Shown here: one piece after another, positions 11,293 through 20,568 of the stretch
How the letters are laid out: each line of letters opens with the position of its first letter
Position numbering within the stretch: position 1 is the first letter of the stretch
Made by a program: the position numbers and the translations under genes
Notes under the pieces: model-generated
What the model saw: the letters and a program-made list of their open reading frames with translations, nothing else
Database searches by the model: none
What the model was told of the DNA's origin: nothing
NCBI RefSeq assembly: GCF_033118175.1
Contig: NC_083691.1
Coordinates: 60,106,001 to 60,170,000, forward strand
Source of the DNA: Dama dama
Lineage: Eukaryota > Chordata > Mammalia > Artiodactyla > Cervidae
Reading direction: 5' to 3'
DNA length: 64,000 bases

Positions 11293-11914
11293 AGGGAAAT
11301 AACGGAAACAGTGACAGACTTTATTTTCTTGGGCTCCAAAATCACTGCAGATGATGACTGCATCCATGAAATTAAAAGATGCTTGCTTGCTCCTTGGAAG
11401 CAAAGCTATGACCAACCTAGACAGCATATTAAAAAGCAGAGACATTACTTTGCTGACAAAGGTTGGCCTAGTCAAAGCTATGGTTTTTCCAGTAGTCATG
11501 TATGAATGTGAGATTTGGACTATAAAGAAAGCTGAGTGCCGAAGAATTGATGCTTTTGAACTGTGGTGTTGAAGAAGACTCTTGAGAGTCTCTTGGACTC
11601 CAAGGAGATAAAACCCATTAATCCTAAAGGAAATCAGTCCTGAATATTCATTGGAGGAACTGATGCTGAAGTTCCAATACTTTGGCCACCTGATGCGAAG
11701 AAATGACTCATTGGAAAAAACCCTGATGCTGGGAAAGATTGAAGGCAGAAGGAGAAAGGGATGACAGAGGATGAGATGATTTGATGGCATCACTGACTGG
11801 ATGGACATGAGTTTGAGTAAGCTCCAGGAGTTGGTGATGGATAGGGAAGCCTGGCGTGCTGCCATCCATGGGATCACAAAGAGTCGGACACGACTGAGTG
11901 ACTGAACTGAACTG
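11293..11914 (+). mobile_element. BovB LINE 3' fragment (5'-truncated)
   Basis: The sequence corresponds to the C-terminal part of the BovB ORF2 frame and the short 3' end: agtgacagactttattttc, then the GSKITAD-like segment, and gagtcggacacgactgag with the terminal actgaactgaact. Frameshifts break the frame near 11390 and 11570. The heptamer catgcca lies at 11279-11285 and 11915-11921, consistent with a target duplication. Its antisense strand reads open for 277 codons together with adjacent DNA; that frame is a by-product. Confidence 0.93.
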
Positions 11915-12070
11915 CATGCCAGGCACCTGCTCCAGACCAGAGGGAGCCCCCATGTTCAGAGAGGGCATGGCTACAGCCCAGGGTGGGTGGTGGGCCCCAC
12001 TGTCCAGTCCCAGAGGACTCTGTCCTCTTGTTTGTGTGAGTATCAGGCTGGTTTTCATTTTGTTTTAATG

Positions 12071-12312
12071 TGTGTATGTGTGTGTTCAGTTGTATCTGAC
12101 TTTGCAACCCCATGGATTGTAACCTACCAGGCTCCTCTGTCCATGGGATTTCCCAGGCAAGAATACTGGAGTGGGCTACCGTTTCCTTCTCCAGGGGATC
12201 TTCCTGACCCCTGGAAGGTGAAGGAACATGGACATGAACAGAGATGGAACATGCATCTCTTGTATCTCCTGCCTTGGCAGGCGAATTCTGCCTCCTGTGC
12301 CACCTGGGAAGC
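12071..12312 (-). mobile_element. Bov-tA SINE with internal ~34-bp insertion
   Basis: The plus strand runs from the Bov-A complement (gttcagttgtatctgac) through tactggagtgggctacc to the head complement (gtgccacctgggaagc). Between the 'cctgaccc' and 'gatggaacatgc' segments there is an extra stretch of about 34 bases (12210-12243) absent from the other copies here. Confidence 0.88.
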
Positions 12313-12318
12313 TTTGTG

Positions 12319-12608
12319 TTAATAATTTTATTTTATTTATTTATTTTTGGCTACGTTGGGTCTTCATTGCTGCATAGGCTTTTCTCTCGGTATGGTGAGC
12401 AGAGGCTACTCTCCTTGTGGTGCTCAGGCTTCTCATTGTGGTAGCTTCTCTTCTTGCAGAGCACAGGCTCTAGGCACACAGGCTTCAGTGGTTGTGGCAT
12501 ATGGGCCTAGCTGCTCAGTGGCATGTGGGTTCTTCCTGGATCAGGGATCAAACCCGCGTCTCCTGCATTGGCCAGCAGATTCTTCACCACTGAGCCACCT
12601 GGGAAGCC
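12319..12608 (-). mobile_element. CHR-type tRNA SINE
   Basis: A (TTTA)n-like tail is followed by ttggctacgttgggtcttc, the CHR modules and the head complement (gagccacctgggaagcc). It abuts the Bov-tA copy on its left, so the two SINEs sit back to back in the same orientation. Confidence 0.93.
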
Positions 12609-13220
12609 CCTGTGAGGCTGTTTGTGCTGGTTCATTCTTTTCATCCTATGAGCCATGAGAACAGAAGTCAGGCCTTCTTTTTCTTTTAGATCCTCTTCCA
12701 AAACCTTAAGCAAGATTCAGAGCATAAGAAAGCACCCAGTGAGGCCCCAAGAAGCGTTCTTCAGGTAACAGGAAGGACGACCCCTGTTGCACTGTCCAGG
12801 CTCCTGTTGAGAACCTTTGAGACAGGTGGAAGGATGATCACTGCAGGAGGCCTGCACCTCCAGAGGCCCCGCTTTGATTAATTGATGCTGCAGGAGGTAA
12901 ACAGCCAGCTCCTTAGGGAACAAGGACGCGTGTTGGTGTCTCCATTCTGTTGATTCTGTAAACATAAGGAAAGGCCAGCATTCTGCTGTTCTGACTTTTG
13001 CAATCATCACAAAATAAATATTTGCCTTCAAAAGCAACAACTGGGAAAGCCATCAGGGTAATATTCTCAAGCGCCGCCCCCACATTGCAGCCAGTCGTGA
13101 AGTCAGAGCCAAGAGCCGCGTGTGGTCTGTTTGGATGATGATTTTTGTGTGGAAACTTGAGGCTGGAGACTGACAGGCAGCAGTTTGACAGAAAGTGTGG
13201 TTTCTGGGTTTTAAACACCT
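12609..13220. other. Unique non-coding DNA
   Basis: No repeat family or exon recognised. The overlapping minus-strand frames at 12717-13304 run into the neighbouring SINE and have no domain. Confidence 0.5.
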
Positions 13221-13420
13221 GTGTGCTTGCTCAGTCGTGTATGACTCTTCTGCAACCACATGGACTATAGCCCACCAGGTTCCTCTATGGGATTTCCCAG
13301 GCAAGAGTACTGGAGTGAGTTGCCACTTCCTATTCTAGGGGTTCTTCCCGACCCAGGGATTGAACCCACATCTCCTGCATTGGCAAGCAATTCTTTGCCA
13401 ATTGCGCCTCCTGGGAAGCC
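13221..13420 (-). mobile_element. Bov-tA SINE
   Basis: Bov-A complement (gcttgctcagtcgtgtatg), body, and tRNA head complement (tgcgcctcctgggaagcc) in plus-strand order. It carries a few small deletions relative to other copies. No clean target duplication is visible. Confidence 0.92.
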
Positions 13421-15334
13421 CCTTTTAGAGTCCACTTAAAACTGAATGTCCCCAGTCACAGGGACATTCTGCCTTGGTTTCCTCTGACTGTAAAATGAGG
13501 AGCAAAATGGCTTAAATGGCTGCTATCAGAGCATCAAGTCATTTGCTCAGACCTTGGGGTCATGGGGACAGGGCTGGGCCTGCCGGAGCCACTGGGGTAA
13601 ATCAGGTGTCTTTTGTATGTTTGCACATCTTAGGGATGGATCTCTCTCTCCAAATCCCCCTAAATAATGAGCTGAAATTTAAAGAGGTTCTGCTGAAATT
13701 AAAAGACATGGGTTGGACGATTTATCTCCCTAAAGGAGCCCGTCAGCTGAGAACCACACTGTGCGCTGAGACACCACCCTGCCCCTGCCACTGCCCGCTT
13801 GGTTCTGCCCTTTATAGAGATGCCAGTTTTCTGCAGAGGACAAAGTGTCTAAACAGCCCTGAAGTGTGCATTCTGAGAGATTTTCTTCATTTTATGGGCA
13901 GGAAGTCTTAGGAACAGCCACTCTGAGCCATTATTAAGAACTAAATCTTAAAGAAAATGGACCTTGAGAGTCACGAAGTGCCTTTAAGAAAGTATACTTC
14001 AATATTTTTAAAACTTAGGGCTTTTCTGGGACTGATGTGATGTTCATTAGGTAAGAACACAGGCCTCAAACAAACCATTAAAGCCATAAACATCTACAAG
14101 GTCAACAAAACCACCCAAACCAATAGATATTTGCATCCATCCGATCCCTCGCCATGGTCTCCGGTACCATCTGAGCACTGGCCGGATGCCAAGTGGACAA
14201 GCCCCCCTTCCCGCCCCCCAGCTCATCCTCAGGACCTGTCCATGAGCTCACACTGCCCCAGGCACCCCAGAGACCCTTCCTCTAGGATGACTTCCTGCCC
14301 AATCCATTTCCATGGTCCTGTTGCTTGGGAGAAAATTTACACCTGCCAGATGCCTGCGTCCACCTGCTGGATGGGCCAAGCAGCCACGTTCTCCTAACTC
14401 CTCAAGTGCCAAGTACAATGGACAGAAGCAGCTCTGACTTGCCAGCTGGGCGCTAAACCGATCCTTGACTCAGTGCCCCAACAGCTCCCTGGACGGAGGA
14501 GGAGGCTTCCAAACGGACCCATCAGGGCACTGCCCTGTCCACCCAGCTCTCTCTCTCCCCCAGTGCTGGGAAATGTGTCCCCATCTCTGCAGGAGAGACA
14601 TGGGGAGTGGAGCCGTGAGGGGCTCTGGGCGGACTGTGGGAGCATCTGGTCCAGCTGCCAAGGGTGGAAGGCCATGTATCTGCCTCTACAGGAATGTTAA
14701 GTGTTTCCTTCCAGTTTGAAACTTTTAAAAATGTAAGCATGTTTCAAGTTGAGATCTTTAAACATTTTCTCAGAAAGGGCCCCTTTGTCACTGTTAATTT
14801 CTAAGAGAGCCGATGTTGGGTTGAAAGCCCAACTGCTCCTATTGCCTGCCTCCAGCCCCACCAGCCCCACCAGGGCCCTCAAAAAGAGGCTACTTGCAGA
14901 TTGACTCGTGGGGGTGGGTTTCACTGTACTCCCTGGTCTTGCTGTGGGCACTGAGGGTCTCCAAACGACACTGTACCATCTAGTCTGCCTTCCCACTGCC
15001 CACAGTGAGGCCCAAACTCCTTGCCATGGCCTCCAGCCCTGCTCCCTCCATCCTCAGTCTCCTCCCAGCTCCTGTTCACCTCTTTTCCCTCAGCTGTAGC
15101 CACACTGCCTGCCTGCTGGGGTGGGGCGTCTCAGGTGCACCCCCAGCTGGCCACCCCTCAGATTGTACTGCTCAGGAGGGCCCTCACTCTGACGCAGCTC
15201 TTCTCTGCCCACGTGTGTGTTTGTTCCTGGTCCAAGGTTTACTGAAGGGTCATTTTGTGTCTGGACTGTGGCTCCGCTCTCCTTGCTAGGAGGCCAGCAT
15301 CCCAAAGCGGGGTCATTTCCACCACCACCCATGC
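13421..15334. other. Unique DNA without ruminant-specific repeats
   Basis: First part of a 6.2-kb tract without any Bov-tA, CHR or BovB sequence. A short MIR-like phrase (ggtttcctctgactgtaaaatgagg) lies at 13477-13501. The open frames at 13516-13911 and 14131-14740 are short, conflict on both strands and show no family. Confidence 0.5.
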
Positions 15335-15415
15335 AGCCTCGTGTCTCCAGTCCCAGGGCGGTGCCTGCACCCTAGCAGGTCCTCAGAAAAGATTTGTCAG
15401 ATGAATAAACGAACA
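15335..15415 (+). repeat. MIR-like remnant
   Basis: The segment gtgcctgcaccctagcaggt...cagatgaataaacga follows the pattern of the MIR/L2 3' region ('gcctggcacatagtaggtgctcaataaa...gaatgaa'). It is heavily decayed and only tentatively assigned. Confidence 0.4.
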
Positions 15416-16640
15416 TTAAACATACTCGGAGACTGAACAACCACAACAATGAAACACACATTAAATCCGCCATGAAATCCTGCCTTCTCTCTCCTGGGTG
15501 CAAAGTTTAAGAACTATTGAACTGGAAATACAGTATCATGGACATTTTAGTGGGAAAGATTTGGCCCGATAGCTGTCAAACCACGGCCTCTCGGTTTGCG
15601 TCTGTAATCTGGATTCGTGTGTCTGTCTTCACGTCCTGAGAAAGTGCTTTATGCCAGGATTAAGGCGCTGTTGGCAGAATTTTCTCCCTATTGTTCTTGG
15701 GTGACTACTACTACTGTCTTATTTCAGTGTTTGGGCTCACCTTGCATTTGCTAGATCCAACTTCTGAAATGTGTCAGCCGTGAAGGATCTAGAAACAGCA
15801 GAGCTGAGCAGGGCTTCCGAGCACAGTGATGGCAGCTCCGCCCATCGGGAGAGGGGCTTCCCAGCCGGGCACAACCTCACCAAGTACAGGGTATGGCCTG
15901 CGAGTGACTGGGGACTGGACTCAAGGGAGTGGGTCATGGCTGCCCTCTCACGTGAGTGCATCTCCCCACGGAAGGCTCGGCACCACCATCCTGCTGGACC
16001 CATCTGCTGGAGACAGAGTTCTCCGAGAACTGTGTACCCAGGACTCCAGGCATTTCTGGGGCCCCTGGCATCTGCCTGTCCCACCCTGGACGACTGGGCA
16101 CCAGGCTTGAAGGAGCACCACGTCTCCGAACCCAGAGGGGTGGCTCTGCCAATGGGATCAACCCCATGGTGGGATTAGAACTGCCAGCAACCTTTCTCTG
16201 ACTCGAAATATCCCACCCACCACCCACCGTGGACACTATCACTGAGCGCCCTCCACTCTCGAGGGGCACTGAAGCCGCCTAGGGTGGTGGGATCCCTCAC
16301 CCACTCTCAGGCCAGGCTCACCCTGCCCCAAGATCCCGGCTGTGCTTCTCCTGAGCTCCGACCTTGTGGGATCACCCACCTAGGGTAACAACTCTGCTCC
16401 TGGGACAGACCCTGGAGAGGAGTTCAGTGAAGAGCAGTCTCACTGTTCCTGCTGACAGAGGCCAGGCCTGAACCCCAGGGCCATGTGAACACCTTTGTTG
16501 CTAGACTCATCAGACTGAATCACCTGAAATCCCTGTGGTCACCTGTCTGCACTGCAGAGACAGCCGCACCTCATTTCCACCTTGCTTTCCTCTGTCACCA
16601 AATCTTTGTGGGGGCAGCTCCCCGAGATAATGCGTGGTGT
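15416..16640. other. Unique non-coding DNA
   Basis: No recognised transposon or exon. The conflicting open frames at 15737-16269 lie on both strands with no domain signature. Confidence 0.5.
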
Positions 16641-16740
16641 CAGGGCTGACACGACCCCTGAACTTGAGGTCGGCCTTTCATACCTGGGATGTTGGGGCTG
16701 ACACGACCCTGAACCGAGGGGTGTACCTGGGGTGTCTGGC
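16641..16740. repeat. 52-bp imperfect tandem duplication
   Basis: The phrase ggctgacacgaccc(c)tgaac..gagg starts at 16644 and again at 16696, 52 bp apart, followed in both by a related gtcgg/gtgtacctgggatgt segment. Two copies are visible with several substitutions. Confidence 0.7.
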
Positions 16741-17089
16741 ACCCTCTCGGCTCATCCCCACAGAGGCAGCAGCAGTAGGTCTGGTTTCTGCCGACTTTCC
16801 ACCTACAAGGCGCGCAGCACGAGCCTGAGTGCTGGGTGCTCCACCCCCATCAGCCACGCTGGGGTCACACTGTCACTAGCCCTGCGGCCGGGCATCCCTT
16901 CCCCTCTGGGCCTTGATTCCCTTGTTTGAAAAGCAGAGAAGACAAGCATGAAAGTGTGAAGTGTAGAAACACAGAGCAGAGGCTAAGTGCCCACATGTCC
17001 ATTATCCCTCGCTTTATTTCAGGCAATAAAATCTGAGATTGAATAAAATTCTAGCCCACGCATGTGAGCGCACGGCAGACAGCATCCTC

Positions 17090-17340
17090 ACCGTGACACA
17101 GGGGCTCCACCTTTGTTTCCTAACTGATCTAATGCGCTAAGTGAGCTTAATGCAAGTTAATTAACGATGCTGTTGGCAGGCGGAATTACCTGAGCAGAGC
17201 CTCGAACAGCATCAAAGCCAGGAGCCGGCAGGTGTCGGCCGGGACAACTGAGGGAAGCAAGCCCGGGAGGGAAGCTTGGGCGGCGTGCAGGCAGGACCCG
17301 GGGGCCAGGAGGGGACCGCCGGCTGAGCACTTCATCACTG
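17090..17340. promoter_or_regulatory. Candidate regulatory block: TAAT-rich core beside a CpG-rich segment
   Basis: About 17110-17185 has a non-repetitive AT-rich stretch including gttaattaacg, a symmetrical homeodomain-type word, and ggcggaattacctgag. It is followed at about 17172-17335 by roughly 11 CpG dinucleotides in about 165 bases. Decayed bovid DNA is usually poor in CpG, so this local excess is notable. A regulatory role is inference; no promoter elements or transcript are visible. Confidence 0.3.
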
Positions 17341-19560
17341 GGCCAGCTTCCAACACACCATCCTGTTTACAGCTTCTGTGTTTGAATTTCAGGTTTACCT
17401 GAGTCTTTGAAGCTGGGTTTCTGGGCATTTCCTTGAGAATGAACTTCATTTTTTTGCAAACTGCAGAAGTTAGGAAGAAAACTCGTGTGACCTGTCTTTC
17501 ATCGATGGTCCTTGGGGACCTCAGGAACTTTGATGGGAGGAGGAGGCCCCCAGTTAAAAGAGCCGGTGGAGTTTACACCCTGTGATGTGGGGGTCTGTGC
17601 ATGGCGGAGCTGCATGAGGGGCTGGGGTTACACATTGACACCCAGGGAAGAGGGCGAGGCCCCCTTCAAGTCTGAACTTCACAAATATGAATCTTCCACA
17701 AAGCGAATACCGTGTTTACTCTCAGAAACTGGATGGTAATCAGAGAGTGAAGTTCAAACATTTCAGGGAAATTTTATTTACTTTTTTCTCCAAAGACATG
17801 TGCTTCCAGGACTGCCCTCCAAATGCGTTGTCATAGGACTGTCCTTCACCGCCTGGCTCACCCTGGGGAGGGGATAGGGGCAGAGAGACCCCAGCTTAGC
17901 CAGCCCAGGCAGGGCCTATCCTCTCCCCGGCAACAAGGGACCCAGGGTGTCATCGGGATGAACGCCCATTCCCCAACTTTGCAGAGTAGCCCTCTCTATG
18001 GCAGACCCTGTCAAGATGTAACATGGAAGGTATTAAGGCTCAGAGATCTCAGAATTGGGCAGGAAATATTTCTGTTATCTGAACTGATTCTTTTTTCTCC
18101 TTTGGTTCATCATAGTTTTTCCCTCTTTAATATTTGAATCAGCTGCAGTTTCACCCTTAGTTGCAAAGTGTCTCAGCACAACTTCAGAACCTCAGACAGG
18201 ACGGGCTGAGCTTCCCCTCTCATCGCGATTACCCCCCCGACTCCGTCAAACTCCCCCAATGGATGGAGGAACTTTTGCTCCTCCTCACCCCTGTGGCTTT
18301 ACCGTCCCTCTCGGACCCTCCCCCACCCCGTCCCACTGCCCAACACCTCCAGCCTCCTGGGAGAAGCAGGTGCAGTTACGGCGGGAAGATGGGGAATCAG
18401 TGACTCTGGGGCAGGAGCCCTAGTTGCCCCTGAGCTGTCAAGGTATCACAGCCGGAGCCACCAGACAAGTGTCTCCACCCAGTCACTCTCTGTCCCCCCA
18501 CCCACCCCAAGACATGGGGGCCATAACTTTGGCCTTGATTCAGAACCACCCAGGTAGCTCCGAGGACCCTTGGGGTCCCCCGCTGCTGCGCACAGCACAC
18601 CTCCAGGCTCCAGGAGACCCCAGGGTCTCAGCACTGAGCCCCTAAACCTACTGAGCACACAGATGCAGCTCCTTCGCCAGACACACAGCTAGTAGCAAAA
18701 TGGGGTGTCTAGTGTTTCCCTGAAAACAAAGGAACACTCTCAGGTCTTAGAACCAGTAGCACAGACGCATAGTAACCAGGAGAGCTTGTTGAAACGCAAC
18801 CCAAAAATGACACACATTTCAAAAATGCACCCGGGCTGTCCCGGATGGTGACACCTCCATCTCATCCATAGCCCAACCGCTTAGGAAACCACGAGAGAAG
18901 GATAAGCCTTACCTGGACCCCACTGGGGGTTCTGTTTCCAATCCCAGCAGAAGATGGTCCTTGAAGAAAGCCAGGCTCCGTCCCGTTGCGGCGCCTGGGC
19001 TCACAGATGGCTGCAGGCCGTGTCCAGGGAGCAGGTGCTGGTGGGGCAGGCGGCCACAGAGCTGCCTGGGCTCCGGTCTCTCACTGTCAGCCCACTTCCC
19101 TCCGCTCCCAGGACTCCGTGCTCTTCCCTGACTGCCTGTCCCCTCCCGGGGCCTCCCGCATGTGGGCTCACCTGCGCCCTCTAGAGGCTTCTCCCTGCAG
19201 CGGCCACCAGGGTTGGGCGGGGGCGGGGGTGGGGGGGGACAACTCTGCTCCGGCCCCCTACACCTGCTCTGACTTCCTGCCCAAAGACACCTTTGGAACT
19301 ATAAAATCACTGACTCCCTTTACTCAGGGGGGGATGGTCTTGCTTCACTTCAAACAAGCAAAGCCTTTGGGCACAAGAACAGCAGAAAACTAAATTGGCA
19401 TCAAAATCCTGTTCATCAAAGTGCTCACCCAAGGATCCCCACTGAGAAAACCACTGACTGGGCTACTGCCTCCATCCAGCTGTGAAGCCCCTTCACTGTT
19501 CCTGCCTGTCCCCCCACACCCACATTTGCTGCAGGTGAGTCACCAGGACTGCACTTCTGT
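17341..19560. other. Unique GC-rich DNA without young repeats
   Basis: No Bov-type repeats or recognised exons. A minus-strand CTCF-core-like sequence (complement cctctagagggcgc) lies at 19174-19187. A G-run tract lies at 19214-19239. The frames at 18161-18403 and 18954-19393 are chance-like. Confidence 0.5.
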
Positions 19561-19575
19561 CCCCCCCCCCCCCCC
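19561..19575. repeat. Poly-C run (15 C)
   Basis: A homopolymer of 15 cytosines follows ctgt and precedes accatacaccc. Such runs are unstable in replication and often miscounted in assemblies. Confidence 0.95.
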
Positions 19576-19603
19576 ACCATACACCCACCTATGACTGCGG
19601 ACC

Positions 19604-20409
19604 GTTGTTGTTCAGTCACTCAGTCGAGTCTGACTGTGACCCCACGGACTGCAGCATGGCCACAACACACCTGTCCTTTACCATCTCCCAGAGCTTGCTC
19701 AAACTCATGTCCATTGAGTCAGTGATGCCATCCAACCATCTTGTCCTCTGTCATCCCCTTTTCCTCCTGCCTTCAATCTTTCCCAGCATCAGGGTTTTTT
19801 TTTTTCCAATGAGTCGGCTCTTCACATCAGGTGGCCAAAGTAATGGAGCTTCAGCTTCAACATCAGTCCCTCCAATGATTATTCAGAACTGATTTCTTTT
19901 AGAATTGATTGGTTTCTCCTTGCAGTCCAAGGGACTCTCAAGAGTCTTCTGCAACACCACAGTTCAAAAGCATCAATTTTTTGGTGCTCAGCTTTCTTTA
20001 TGGTCCAATTCTCACATCCATACATGACTACAGGGAAAAGCATAGCTTCGACTAGATGGACCTTTGTTTGCAAAATAATGTCTCTGATTTTTAATACAAT
20101 GTCTAGATTTGTCATAGCTTTTCTTCCAAGGAGCAAGCGTCTTTTAATTTCTTGGCTGCAGTCACCACCTGCAGTGATTTTGGAGCCTGAGAAAGTAAAG
20201 GCTGTCACTGTTTCCATTGTTTCCCCATCTATTTGCCATGAAGTGATGGGACCGGATGCTATGATCTTTGTTTTTTGAATGTTGGGTTTGAAACCAAGTT
20301 TTTCACTCTCCTCTTTCACCTTCATCAAGAGGCTCTTTAGTTCCTCTTTGCTTTCTGCCATAAGGGTGGTATCATCTGCATGTCTGAGGTTGTCGATTTT
20401 TCTTCCAGC
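19604..20409 (-). mobile_element. BovB LINE 3' fragment
   Basis: The plus strand begins with the BovB 3'-end complement (gttgttcagtcactcagtcg), runs through the C-terminal ORF2 coding segment (minus-strand frame of 160 codons at 19879-20361, with GSKITAGGDCS and the cysteine-rich tail) and stops abruptly at 20409, a 5' truncation. A T run near 19796-19805 interrupts the frame. The truncated end joins directly to a 55-bp tandem repeat. Confidence 0.93.
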
Positions 20410-20568
20410 AGATAACCATACATCCCATGTAACTCTAGAGAACCATATACCCCACTATGACTACAGATAACCATAGACACCCCATATAACTCTAGATAAC
20501 CATATACCCTCTTTGACTGCAGATAACCATAGACACCCCATCTAATTCTAGATAACTATGTATACCCC
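20410..20568. repeat. 55-56 bp tandem repeat, ~2.9 copies
   Basis: Each unit starts with agataaccata, continues with an accccat..aact(c)tag segment, then a(g/t)aaccatataccc and a gactac/gactgc end. Copies start at 20410, 20465 and 20521; the last is partial. Each unit contains two related 'agataacca' half-units, so the array may itself come from an older ~28-bp repeat. Confidence 0.88.

Noticed and set aside
11044..11877. 277-codon minus-strand frame as a protein gene
   Set aside because: Most of it is the antisense of a BovB 3' fragment, and the start is antisense of the LINE tail.
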